Shown piece by piece: positions 18,201-26,478 of a DNA stretch of 64,000 bases. The DNA is from Pirellulales bacterium. Its GTDB lineage: Bacteria > Planctomycetota > Planctomycetia > Pirellulales > PALSA-1355. The notes beneath the pieces were generated by a model that had not been told where the DNA came from, searched no databases, and worked only from the letters and a program-made list of their open reading frames with translations. The stretch spans positions 124,001-188,000 of the forward strand of contig JALHMI010000002.1 of NCBI GenBank assembly GCA_022844125.1. The letters run 5' to 3'. Position 1 is the first letter of the stretch, and every line of letters begins with the position of its first letter. The position numbers were made by a program, and so were the translations under genes.

Positions 18201-21200
18201 TGCCGGCCTCGTCGGTCGCGGTTGCCGTGTAAGTGACTTCGCCATCGTCGAGGCTCGAAAGGTCGATGCCAGTTACGGTCCAAGCTCCATTGGAGCCGAC
18301 GATGACTGCGGCCGTCGTCACTTCATTCTCGCCATCGCTGATCACCACCACGACCGAGGCGCCTACCTCGCCCGTGCCACTGATGCTGGCGGCCGTCTCA
18401 TTCGCTGCGTTGACCGGGTCAGTCGCATCCGTGATTGCCACTTCGATCACGGTATTCTTCATTGACGAACGAGCAACCTGAGTCGTGTTGCTGGCGGCAT
18501 CGGTCGCCGTAATCGTGAAACTGACCGTACCGTCGGGTAGGCTTGTGAGGTTGATGGCGTCAATCGTCCAGTTGCCGTTGTCGCCGACCGTTACCGTCCG
18601 ATTAGGAATCGTCGAGCCATTAATGCCCGCAAACGCGACGGTAACCGTGGAACCCGCGGAGGCGGTGCCGCTAATGCTGAAAGCGCTCTGGGTGCTGGCG
18701 TTGATAAACTCCGGGATCGTATTGACTGACAGCGATGGAGCTTCGGCATCCTTGGTCGTGGTGATCGTGTCGGACGCGGAGTTGCCGCTGGCATCCGTGA
18801 CTGTCGCTGTGTAGGTCAATGTGCCGTTAGCGAGTGACGTAACGTTGATACCAGACACCGTCCATTGGCCGTTGCTACCGACAACGGCCGTCTTGGCAGC
18901 CGTCGAGTTGGTGCCGTCGCTGGCGACCACGCTCACGGTCGCGCCGACGGTGCCGGTTCCGCTGACCGACGTCGCATCATCATTGCTGCTATTCACCGGG
19001 TTGGTCACCGTGTTTGCGTCAACAGTCGGCGCTACCGTGTCTTTGGTCGACGTGATCGTCTCGGTATCAGTGGTACCGTTCTCCGCGGCCGTTACCGTAT
19101 ACGAAATCGTCCCATCGGGCAGCGTGCCTACGTTGATCCCGCTGATTGACCAGGTGCCGTTCGCGGCGACCGTTGCTGTCGAAGGCGCGGTGCTGGAACC
19201 GCCCGACGAGGCTACCACCGAGATGCTCGCTCCGACGGTACCCGTGCCGCTGATCGTGGTACTGGTCGCGTTCGAGGCGTTGATCGGATTCGTGACCGTC
19301 GAGATCGAAACGCTGACCTGGCCGACCGACTCGCTGTCGCTGTCCAGGTAAGAGGCCATGAAGTTCCGCATCGAGAGGAACGCGGCCTTCAGCCCCTTGG
19401 TGGTGAAGTGATAGTCGTTGGCGGTCACCCCGCCCGGATTTTGGATCGTGAAGGTGAAGCCGCCATCGACCAGCGATCCGCCGTCGTTGCCGAGCAGGGC
19501 CGTGGCGGTCTTGTACTGGTTCGGCATCACGACCTTGACGGTATACGTGCCCGGCTGCAGGTTGCCGAAACTGTACGATCCGTCGACGTTCGTCGTGGTT
19601 GACATCGTGGCGGCGCCCGTCAGGTTAACCGTCACGCCGGCGAGCGACTTCTCGACGCCGCTTTGCGTGCCGTCGCTGTTAGCGTCGACGAACACCTTGC
19701 CGGTAATGGTCGAAGGGACAACGTTGACATTGTCGCCCGCTTCATCGAGGATCGTGCCGATGCCGGCCGCATCGCCGATCGAGGCATTCGTCGGATTGCT
19801 CAGCAGCACGCGGAAGGTCTCATCCTCTTCGTTGAACAAATCGCCGACGACGTTAACCGTAATCGTCTTGACCGTTTCGCCGGCGGCGAACGTCAGCGTG
19901 CCGCTGGTTGCGGTGTAGTCACCGTTGGACGCCGCGGTGCCGTCTTGTGTGGCGTACTGCACCGTGATGGTTGACGTGGACGAGTTCGTCAACGTCACCG
20001 TGAATACAATCGGCTTGGTGCCCGAATCGCCTTCGCTCACCGAGGCATCCGAGATGGTGATCACCGGCGCCGAGTCGTCATTGACAATCACCGCGGTTGC
20101 CGTGTTGCCGCCGGTCTTCAGCGTGGCGCCAGTTGGATTGGTGAGATCGAGCCGGAAAGTCTCGTTGCTGTCTTCGACGACCGTATCGCCTGTGACCAGC
20201 ACGGTGACAAGCAACTGCGTCTGGCCCGGGGCAAACGTGAGCGTGCCGCTGGTCGCGGTGTAATCGCTACCAGCCTGGGCTATGCCGTTCGCCGTGTTGT
20301 ACCGCACAGTGATCGCCGAATCGCTGGCGCCCGAAAGCCGTACAGTGAACAAAAACGGCGTGGAACCGGAGTTGCCTTCGTTCTGCGGTGACGGAGCAAT
20401 CACCTCGACCGTCGGCACGTCGTCGTCATTGGCGATTGTGGCCGTGAAAGGACTCGTCGGCAGTTCCGCGTTGACAGCGTTCGTGAGATTGATCGTGAAG
20501 GTCTCATTGGACTCGACGGTCGAATCGCCGATCAACGCGACCGTGATCAGCTTCGAAGTCTCGCCAGGGGCGAACGTCAACGTGCTGCTGGCAGAGGTGT
20601 AGTCCGTTCCCGCGATGGCCGTGCCGTTGGCCGTGTTGTAGACGACCGTCACTTGCTGGTCGCTGGCCGAAGCGAGCGAGACGGTGACGACATACGGACC
20701 ACCGTTTTCGTTGACCGACGCCGGACCGGTGACCGTGATCGCCGGGCCATCGTCGTCCTGGATCGTGCCGACTGCCGTTCCCGCCGCGATCGAAGCGTTC
20801 TGCGGAGCGCTGAGCACCAGCGAGAAAGTCTCGTCGGCTTCGTCGAGGTTGTCGCCCAAGAGCTGGACGGTAACCAGCATTTGCGTCACGCCAGGCGCGA
20901 ACGTGAGCGTGCCGCTGGTGGCGGTGTAGTCGCTGCCGGCCGTGGCGGTGCCGTTCGCCGTGTTATAGACCACGACGACGTTCTCACTGGCTGCCTCTTC
21001 GAGCTTCACCGTGAAGACCATATTCGAATTCGAATCGCCTTCGGTCTGCGAAACCGAAGTCGGATCGAGCGCCAGAACGTTGCCGTCATCGTTGAGCAGG
21101 GTGCCCGTGGCGACGCCGCCGCCGTTAATTACAGCTCCGTCCGGGCTGGAAAGCGTGACCTGGAAGGTTTCGTTCTCTTCTTCCGTGGTGTCGCCGTTAA

Positions 21201-22533
21201 TCGTGATGGTGATCGTCTGAACGGTCTGGCCAGCGCTGAAAAGGATCGATCCGCTCTTCGCGGTATAGTCGCTGCCTGCCGTGGCATTGCCGCCGCCCGT
21301 GGCGTAGAGGACGGAAACCTCGCCCGCTGCAGGAGCGCTCAGCGAGACGGTGAAGACCATCGTGCCGGCGGCATCGCCTTCGTCTTGCGAGACATTGCCG
21401 ATACTAATCACCGGCAGATCGTCGTTCAGAATCGTGCCCGTACCGGTGGCGGTGGCAATCGTAGCGCCGACCGGATCGCTGAGCAGGACGCTGAAAGTCT
21501 CGTTGGCTTCCGAAGTGGTGTCGCCCACCACGCTAACCGTGATGACCTTGACCGTGGTCCCCTGCTCGAACGTGATCGTGCCCGACTGTGGCACGAAGTC
21601 CTGACCGGGATTCGCAGCCAGCGCCGTGCCGGGCTGCGTGGCATACTGAACCGTGACGGCGCCCGTCGCCGGCTCGGAGAGCGTGACCGTGAACAGGAAG
21701 TTCGAATTGCCGGCGTTGCCTTCATTCTGCGAGACGTTGCCAATCGAGAGCGTGGGCTGGGCTTCAACTGTTAATGATCCGGAACCCAGAGTGAGATTAT
21801 CAGCAGTCAGCACTTCGTCGGAGCCATACTGTTGCCACACGTTATCCAGATCGGCGTAGAAGCCGGTTGTGAAATTGGTCGCTCCGGACGTCAGGGCAGT
21901 AAAGGTCGCGGTGTAGAGGAGTTGCGGGGCAGTTCCTGGCGCACTTCCTGAAGTACTGGCGCCACCCGCGACGACATTGTTCGCAGCGGGTGTCACCAAG
22001 GGCACCAAGTCATCGAAGAAGTCGCCCACATCAACTGGGTTGCTGGCGATTAGCTGCACGTCACTGGTTTCAAAGTTCAGCCGTGCAAATGCGGAGTAGA
22101 ACCCGAAGATTCCACCCGTCGTTCGCAGGTCATCGACGTAAACCTCGACTCTAAAGTTCTGTCCCGCCGTGATCTCGGTGATTTCGTTTCCGCTGAGATC
22201 GGTGAAGCGCAGATTGACCTGGCCCAAGATGCCTTCGACCAGTGGATCGGCGACGGGGTCGTTGTTGTCGTCCGCGGCGAGCGGCTCGGCCGTCGGAGCG
22301 CCGCCTTGATCGAGGCTCGACGCTATGAGCTGCGTAATGCTTAACTGTTCAACCGGCGAAGCGTGAATGTCATTGGCCACCAAGGCACTGTCCCCCAGGC
22401 CGTCGCCCGAGAGCATGCTGCGAAGTTCGAGGCCCTCGAACATCGAGTAGCGTCGGAAGAGCACGCTGGTGCTGCGAACATTCGTGCGGCGGCGACGGCG
22501 AAAGCGGAAGATGCGAAACCAGTAGCTTTTCAT
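15244..22533 (-). CDS. Giant secreted repeat protein: six Calx-beta, one SdrD_B, about fourteen Ig-like units
   Basis: 2429 residues. A very basic start (1-30) leads to FEGLELRSMLSGDG (32-45), the planctomycete LE-x-R-x-L type N-terminal motif that precedes many large exported proteins. Residues 100-255 resemble a cohesin-like beta domain. Six Calx-beta units follow (about 260-371, 372-483, 485-593, 597-703, 706-820, 822-930), each with DYT-x-x-SGTLTF and ETF-x-(V/L)-x-L, which in this family bind Ca2+. An SdrD_B/CNA-B unit covers 940-1045 (GKVFVDANSDGTQSGVE). From about 1073 come about fourteen units of roughly 95 residues with a (T/A)-x-P-(I/V)-N start, bacterial Ig-like. The tail is acidic (SDEDDLLNLE). 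I found no cysteine. Likely surface adhesin or matrix protein, flanked by two BBP7 genes. Confidence 0.9.
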   Translation of the reverse strand: MKSYWFRIFRFRRRRRTNVRSTSVLFRRYSMFEGLELRSMLSGDGLGDSALVANDIHASPVEQLSITQLIASSLDQGGAPTAEPLAADDNNDPVADPLVEGILGQVNLRFTDLSGNEITEITAGQNFRVEVYVDDLRTTGGIFGFYSAFARLNFETSDVQLIASNPVDVGDFFDDLVPLVTPAANNVVAGGASTSGSAPGTAPQLLYTATFTALTSGATNFTTGFYADLDNVWQQYGSDEVLTADNLTLGSGSLTVEAQPTLSIGNVSQNEGNAGNSNFLFTVTLSEPATGAVTVQYATQPGTALAANPGQDFVPQSGTITFEQGTTVKVITVSVVGDTTSEANETFSVLLSDPVGATIATATGTGTILNDDLPVISIGNVSQDEGDAAGTMVFTVSLSAPAAGEVSVLYATGGGNATAGSDYTAKSGSILFSAGQTVQTITITINGDTTEEENETFQVTLSSPDGAVINGGGVATGTLLNDDGNVLALDPTSVSQTEGDSNSNMVFTVKLEEAASENVVVVYNTANGTATAGSDYTATSGTLTFAPGVTQMLVTVQLLGDNLDEADETFSLVLSAPQNASIAAGTAVGTIQDDDGPAITVTGPASVNENGGPYVVTVSLASASDQQVTVVYNTANGTAIAGTDYTSASSTLTFAPGETSKLITVALIGDSTVESNETFTINLTNAVNAELPTSPFTATIANDDDVPTVEVIAPSPQNEGNSGSTPFLFTVRLSGASDSAITVRYNTANGIAQAGSDYTATSGTLTFAPGQTQLLVTVLVTGDTVVEDSNETFRLDLTNPTGATLKTGGNTATAVIVNDDSAPVITISDASVSEGDSGTKPIVFTVTLTNSSTSTITVQYATQDGTAASNGDYTATSGTLTFAAGETVKTITVNVVGDLFNEEDETFRVLLSNPTNASIGDAAGIGTILDEAGDNVNVVPSTITGKVFVDANSDGTQSGVEKSLAGVTVNLTGAATMSTTTNVDGSYSFGNLQPGTYTVKVVMPNQYKTATALLGNDGGSLVDGGFTFTIQNPGGVTANDYHFTTKGLKAAFLSMRNFMASYLDSDSESVGQVSVSISTVTNPINASNATSTTISGTGTVGASISVVASSGGSSTAPSTATVAANGTWSISGINVGTLPDGTISYTVTAAENGTTDTETITSTKDTVAPTVDANTVTNPVNSSNDDATSVSGTGTVGATVSVVASDGTNSTAAKTAVVGSNGQWTVSGINVTSLANGTLTYTATVTDASGNSASDTITTTKDAEAPSLSVNTIPEFINASTQSAFSISGTASAGSTVTVAFAGINGSTIPNRTVTVGDNGNWTIDAINLTSLPDGTVSFTITATDAASNTTQVARSSMKNTVIEVAITDATDPVNAANETAASISGTGEVGASVVVVISDGENEVTTAAVIVGSNGAWTVTGIDLSSLDDGEVTYTATATDEAGNTDVAEIDAVKDTVAPALEIESVTNPINIGNADAVSISGTGEVGATISVVVSDGTNEITVTQAATVDSEGNWTITGINVSTLEDGTLTFTAKATDAVGNLSEDTIESVMTTLNVADVTDPITQANATNVTISGTGQAGATVEIVVSIGEDETITYTTEIAENGTWSINEIDVSDLADGELTFTVTAVDGDDEVEITVTADKDTVATGEILDATNPVGSGNQTAASITGEAEDGSTVTVRVTDGDLTTTETEAAFAAGIWSLANINLTSLGDGDITYIVKITDALGNVTEYEFHAVKDTVAPALEVNDVAGPIGIAGQDSVSVTGTSEANASIKVFVSNGDDSTIEYSATANASGEWTVSGIDVSELADGTLTFTVAAIDAAGNETEDDSVTVVKRTLAASNLEDTISQVNQETVTVSGMGDPAATVSIIARNGAESTAAVEVEVDEDGNWTAVIDASDLDDGTITFEITASVGEDEVETTITGVKDTVADGAILGATDPINADNVTAASINGTTQADSSVEVTVTDGEVTTDPVSVMIGDDGAWSLTGIDLSTLADGEITFTVEVTDTLGNVTEYTVSAVKDTVAPSLAIADVTDPIEIFNVAAASISGTGEAGSTITVVVTDGASSTAPRTTIVDSEGNWTITGIDVSGIEDGEITFQVSAEDPAGNASTETIESTKSTVELIGLTQPITQENADSVIANGTGQIGASVVVVASDGANEVTSSAVIIDETGNWLVTMDLSTLADGEITFTATATDGEDSVVDTDSTTKDTVAVGAILAATDPVNSNNDESGAINGTAEIGSTVEVIVVGGGDDDEVIVGPISAAVAGDGSWSLTGLDLSSLPDGPIRYEIKVTDGLGNESPYSLNAVKDTVVTVSIINPVNGSAVTAENAVSFALAGQREPGSSMEISVTDGVNTVTKSISAGTGTWATTVDLSALDDGTLTVLVTATDAAGNTATDTIELDKDALASELLALASDEDDLLNLE

Positions 22534-23185
22534 AATTCTCAGTTGCCGGAGTAGTGCCTGATGAGCCTGAAATCGTTACCGCGTGCCCCGAGTATTCCCG
22601 CCGGCCGTCTTTGGGGCTGACCTGGCCAGTTGGCTGCCAGCCCCCTTATACGGACCCTTACGGCCGTGGGTGCGCTTCGTGCGAGGAAACCCTGTTGGTG
22701 CCCGACGCGGGGCGTGCTTCCCAGAGAGAGCAAAAAGTCCGAAGTTCCTCGGGGCAATGTTCCCCCGCCTGCTTGACTGCTCACTCGGGAATGCTGTTCC
22801 AAAGGTTTGCCGGTGCGACGCGTGCCCTGAGTCGCACGAGCGGTTGAAGTTGCCTCTAACTCATTTAGGTGGATTCAAGTGCTGTCGCGCCACGCGAAAA
22901 CGATTGAAGCCGCTTGCGAAAACTCGAACGAGAGGGGAGTTGTTCCGGAAAAGCTGGAGACTTCAGATTACTTAAAGTGGGAGGGCATTTCAACGCGCGC
23001 AAAGTATTTCTGGGCGGTTCTTTCTGGCGATTTTGCCGGCTCTGTCGACTGGCGGAATAAAGCGGCCCAGCCGGCACGAATCGAGAGAGGCGCGCAGCGA
23101 AGCACCGCCCTTTTCTCAGAGGGGACCGGCTTTTCGCAGGGGGGGGTGGGCTTGCCCCCGGTGGGAAGAATTGAAGCGGGCCGTC
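22534..23185. other. Intergenic region upstream of the giant gene
   Basis: 652 bp with no gene I can support. It should include the giant gene promoter, read on the minus strand, but no consensus pair stands out. Frames here are Arg/Pro-rich and resemble no family. Confidence 0.5.
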
Positions 23186-23527
23186 CTACTTCCGCATGCC
23201 CGGCACAACCCGCTTTTGGACATCGGTTTCCAGCACCCCAAAGGCCGATTCGTGCCGCTGGAGCGACATCTGGAGGGCGGCCATCATCCGTTTGGCCGTG
23301 AAATAGTTCATCACGATTCGCTCGGTGATCTCGATCGGGTCGGTCGGCACTCCCATCGGCTGGGTGTTCAACCCGAAGTCGATGATCAGCTCCTCAGGGG
23401 TGCCGGTCACGCGGCAAAAGTTCGCGTAGGCTGCATGGGTCTTGCTGGTGTCGACCTGGACCTGCTGGCGCTGGCCTTCGGCGGGGGCAGCAGTCTTGGG
23501 GGCTTCAATTTCGATGTCTTTAGCCAC
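23186..23527 (-). CDS. DUF3467 family protein
   Basis: 113 residues from a GTG at 23527 with GGAG about 9 nt upstream; an ATG at 23587 is in frame but adds a poor Arg/Pro stretch. The conserved core is visible: YANFCRVTGTPEELIIDFGLN, then ERIVMNYFTAKRMMAALQM and a closing RHESAFGVLETDV. The family is small, cytosolic and of unknown function. It stands alone in a region of secreted proteins. Family call firm, start less so. Confidence 0.88.
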   Translation of the reverse strand: MAKDIEIEAPKTAAPAEGQRQQVQVDTSKTHAAYANFCRVTGTPEELIIDFGLNTQPMGVPTDPIEITERIVMNYFTAKRMMAALQMSLQRHESAFGVLETDVQKRVVPGMRK

Positions 23528-23968
23528 GGCGGGGGCTCCAGTTGGTTGGTTACTTGGTGCTCTCTTAACGGCAGTTTGGCGCCGCATGCGGCGCTAGCGA
23601 GTCACGCTGTCAGGGGGTCTTCAACGGGTCAATCTACTGCATTTTCAGGTGCGTTCCAATCGCTTTTGACTAAAGTTCAATCCCCATTCTACCGCCGGCG
23701 GGTCGAACTCGCGCTTTCGCTCTAAGGATGGGAAAGCTGCGTAGGTCCCGCGAAGGTTGCTGCTTGCGGTGCGGCTGCCAATTATTCCGAATTCTCTGGA
23801 ATTATCGGCGCAATCGGTCGAATCGATACACATAGCCGGAGTGCTACGTCTTAGCAGCCGCTCTCTTGCAGCGCAGTTGCGTTGCCAGGAGCGCGGCAGG
23901 ACTTCGCAAGCGATGCGAACCGCGTGAGACGCGCCGGGACGATTCGGTGCAGACAAAGGGGGAAGACC
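23528..23968. other. Intergenic region before the second BBP7 gene
   Basis: 441 bp between divergent genes. An AT-rich stretch near 23780-23815 (ATTATTCC, GAATTC, GGAATTAT) forms an imperfect inverted repeat and could be part of the promoter region. No gene is supported. Confidence 0.4.
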
Positions 23969-25528
23969 GTGAGATTCGTCGCCAGACTTGCCATTGCTCT
24001 CGCCACGCTGCTCAGCTCAGCCTGGTTGTGTTGGGGTCAACAGCCGATGCCGGCTCAGGGCGCCAGCCCGAGCGCATTCGCGCCGGGTCGCTCAGCGTCC
24101 AACGGTCCCAGCCGCACCCCGCCAGTTGAATTGACGGGCACCTGGGTCTCCGATGAAGGTGAAGTCGACGACGCCATGGCGCCTGTACAGCCTCCCGAGC
24201 AAATCGGCGGCCAGCCGTTTGCCATCGACGAAAGCATGGCCACGGGGGGGTGCGACTGCGAACCCTGCGGTGGGGAAGGGTGCGACAACTGTGACGGCGG
24301 CTATTGCGACCCGAACGGGAACGGTGCGGGCGGCCACGGTTGTGGGCTGTTCGCTCCGCTGTGGTGCAGCGACATGTGGAACGAGGTTCACGCCCATCGC
24401 CGCATCTATGCCGAAGTCGATTACCTGTCATTCTGGACCAAGGGCAATCCGCTCCCGCCGCTGGTAACCACCAGCCCGCTGGGGACCCCGCAGGCGCAAG
24501 CTGGCGTTCTGCCGGAAAGCGCCACGACTCAGATTCTGTTCGGCAACGGCAATTATGACGACGAACGCCGCAACGGCCTCCGGCTCAACCTGGGCTACTG
24601 GCTGATTGACGGCGAGTTCCTGGGCGTGGAAGGTCAATACTGGGCTCTGAACACCGGCAGCACAACGTTCGATGCGAACAGCGACTTTTCCGGCGGCGAC
24701 CCCAACGCGATCATCCTGGCCCGGCCGTTTACCAACTTCGATCCGGGCCTGGTGGAACCGAGCAACGATGCCGCAATCGTAGCCTTCCCGGATGGTTATC
24801 AGTTGCCGGGCCAGCTTGGCACCGGCACTCTTGACGGGTCGATCAATATTCGCACCACGAGCAATGTGCAGAGCGCCGGCGCCCTGCTCAGAAAACTGGT
24901 CTGGATCGACTTCACGATGCAGCGCCGGCTGGACCTGCTCTTGGGTTATCGCTTTCTGCGAGTCGATGACAGCGTGACTATCGACGATTCTTCGACCTTT
25001 ATTCCAACCAGCAGTGTGGTTCCTGAGTTCAATCTCACGAGCCAGGACCAGTTTAGCTCGAAGAATATTTTCAACGGCGGTGAAATCGGCCTCAAATACC
25101 AGTCGCAGCACGGCCGCCTGGGCATCGAACTGATCGCCAAGAGCGCCTTCGGTAACAATCGTCAGAAGACGTACATCAACGGCTACAATACGCTCACGCC
25201 CGTCGGTGGTGCTCCGACCGAAAACATTGGCGGCCTCCTGGCCCAGCCCACAAACATCGGCAACTATACCCGCGACGTGTTCGCGATCGTGCCGGAAGCC
25301 GATGCCAGCCTGCGGTGGGACATCACCTGCAACCTGCGGGCAACCATTGGTTACACCTTTGTGTACATCAATCGCGTGCAGCGTTCGGGCGATGCGATCA
25401 GCCTCGATCTGAACCCAACGCAAATCAACGGCGGCACGCTCGTTGGCGATGCGGTGCCGGCATTCAGCTCGACCGACTCGACGTGGTATGCGCACGGTGC
25501 GACGGCCGGTATGGAGTTCCGCTGGTAG
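23969..25528 (+). CDS. BBP7-family outer membrane beta-barrel protein (second copy)
   Basis: 519 residues from the GTG at 23969, which has GGGGGAAG just upstream and opens directly into a signal peptide (RFVARLAIALATLLSSAW). The frame continues upstream to 23882 without such a signal. After a Pro/Gly/Ser region comes a Cys/Gly-rich hinge (CDCEPCGGEGCDNCDGGYC), then the barrel: AEVDYLSFWTKGNPLPPLV, LGYWLIDGE, ALLRKLVWID, LLGYRFLRVDD, KNIFNGGEIGLK and a final MEFRW strand. It shares the PLPPLVTTSP block, the QAGVLP block and the NGG strand with the copy at 13595, so the two are paralogues. Probably an outer membrane barrel. Confidence 0.88.
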   Translation: MRFVARLAIALATLLSSAWLCWGQQPMPAQGASPSAFAPGRSASNGPSRTPPVELTGTWVSDEGEVDDAMAPVQPPEQIGGQPFAIDESMATGGCDCEPCGGEGCDNCDGGYCDPNGNGAGGHGCGLFAPLWCSDMWNEVHAHRRIYAEVDYLSFWTKGNPLPPLVTTSPLGTPQAQAGVLPESATTQILFGNGNYDDERRNGLRLNLGYWLIDGEFLGVEGQYWALNTGSTTFDANSDFSGGDPNAIILARPFTNFDPGLVEPSNDAAIVAFPDGYQLPGQLGTGTLDGSINIRTTSNVQSAGALLRKLVWIDFTMQRRLDLLLGYRFLRVDDSVTIDDSSTFIPTSSVVPEFNLTSQDQFSSKNIFNGGEIGLKYQSQHGRLGIELIAKSAFGNNRQKTYINGYNTLTPVGGAPTENIGGLLAQPTNIGNYTRDVFAIVPEADASLRWDITCNLRATIGYTFVYINRVQRSGDAISLDLNPTQINGGTLVGDAVPAFSSTDSTWYAHGATAGMEFRW

Positions 25529-25535
25529 GGAGTTC

Positions 25536-26423
25536 TCAAAAGGCCAACTGCGGCGGGAAGAACTCGTTCCAGAGGTCTTCATAGTACGGTCGGAGCGTGT
25601 CGACATCCGGTCGCTCGGCGGCCTTCGTGTACAGGTCGTACGGGTTGAAGGCCTTCACGGCATTGAAGTACTTCCGATCCCGGGCGTTCATCAGGTGAGC
25701 ATACGCGCCATCGCGATGCCCCGGATAGAACGAGTGATAGCGGATCATGTACAAGGCTTCGGGCGGCAAGTAGTCCTTCACGACGTGGTACATGTACTCG
25801 TCGTGTCCCCAACTCAGCAGCACGTTGTCCATCCCGCAGCCTTTCTCGTAGATGCCGCACGGCGTCTGGTACTCTGGTCGCTCGCGGTCGGGATTCTCAT
25901 CGAGGAACTCGCGAAACACGATCTCTTCGGCGTAAGCGCAGCCGACTGGGAACGTGTCGCCGACGACTGCCCATTGCGGTTCACCGAACAGGCACAGCAC
26001 CTTGCCGAAGTCATGGATGAGGCCGGTGAGAATAAACCAGCGGGGGTGCCCGTCGCGGCGAATGGCTTCAGCCGTTTGCAGCAGGTGCTCGATCTGCGGC
26101 AGCGCCGTGTCAGGGTCGCTGTCGTCGACCAGCGTGTTCAAAAATTCGAGGCCGTCCCAAAGGCCCATCTTGCGGCGGTTTAGCCGCAGATAGTCGTCGC
26201 GCTTCGCGCGCACGAAGTCGACTGTCTGGTACAGGTGGTTGAGCCGGTAGAACTCGCGCACACTGGGGCGGGTCGTCGTGCGGTAGTCGCGGAACTCTTC
26301 CTTCGCCTTGGTCGACTGCGGAGCGAGCTCGTTCGCCGGCTCCGGATAGCGACGGCGCAAATCATCTTCCCATTCTTCGAGGTCCTTCAGCGGTCCGTTC
26401 GCGGCCGGAGGAAGATCGACCAT
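25536..26423 (-). CDS. Myo-inositol oxygenase (MIOX)
   Basis: 295 residues, the size of animal and plant MIOX. The enzyme opens myo-inositol with O2 to D-glucuronate at a mixed-valent diiron site. All six expected iron ligands can be placed: H113 (IEHLLQTAEAIR), H137 and D138 (GLIHDFGK), H207 (SWGHDEYMYHV), H230 (IRYHSFYP) and D263 (NPYDLYTK). The N-terminal REFYRLNHLYQTVDFVR block is typical. The gene converges on the BBP7 gene with 7 nt between stops. No inositol transporter or uronate gene is next to it, so the pathway must be completed elsewhere. A strong functional call. Confidence 0.95.
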   Translation of the reverse strand: MVDLPPAANGPLKDLEEWEDDLRRRYPEPANELAPQSTKAKEEFRDYRTTTRPSVREFYRLNHLYQTVDFVRAKRDDYLRLNRRKMGLWDGLEFLNTLVDDSDPDTALPQIEHLLQTAEAIRRDGHPRWFILTGLIHDFGKVLCLFGEPQWAVVGDTFPVGCAYAEEIVFREFLDENPDRERPEYQTPCGIYEKGCGMDNVLLSWGHDEYMYHVVKDYLPPEALYMIRYHSFYPGHRDGAYAHLMNARDRKYFNAVKAFNPYDLYTKAAERPDVDTLRPYYEDLWNEFFPPQLAF

Positions 26424-26478
26424 GAGGAAAGCTCCGTGGAACTATTGTGCTCTGGGATGCGTTACTGCTTGAACAGGG

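Noticed and set aside
22539..22802. 87-residue minus-strand frame upstream of the giant gene
   Set aside because: Arg/Gly-rich, no start signal and no domain; most likely chance in GC-rich DNA.
23780..23815. Imperfect inverted repeat around GAATTC as an operator
   Set aside because: Arms do not pair over more than about five bases; too weak to call.
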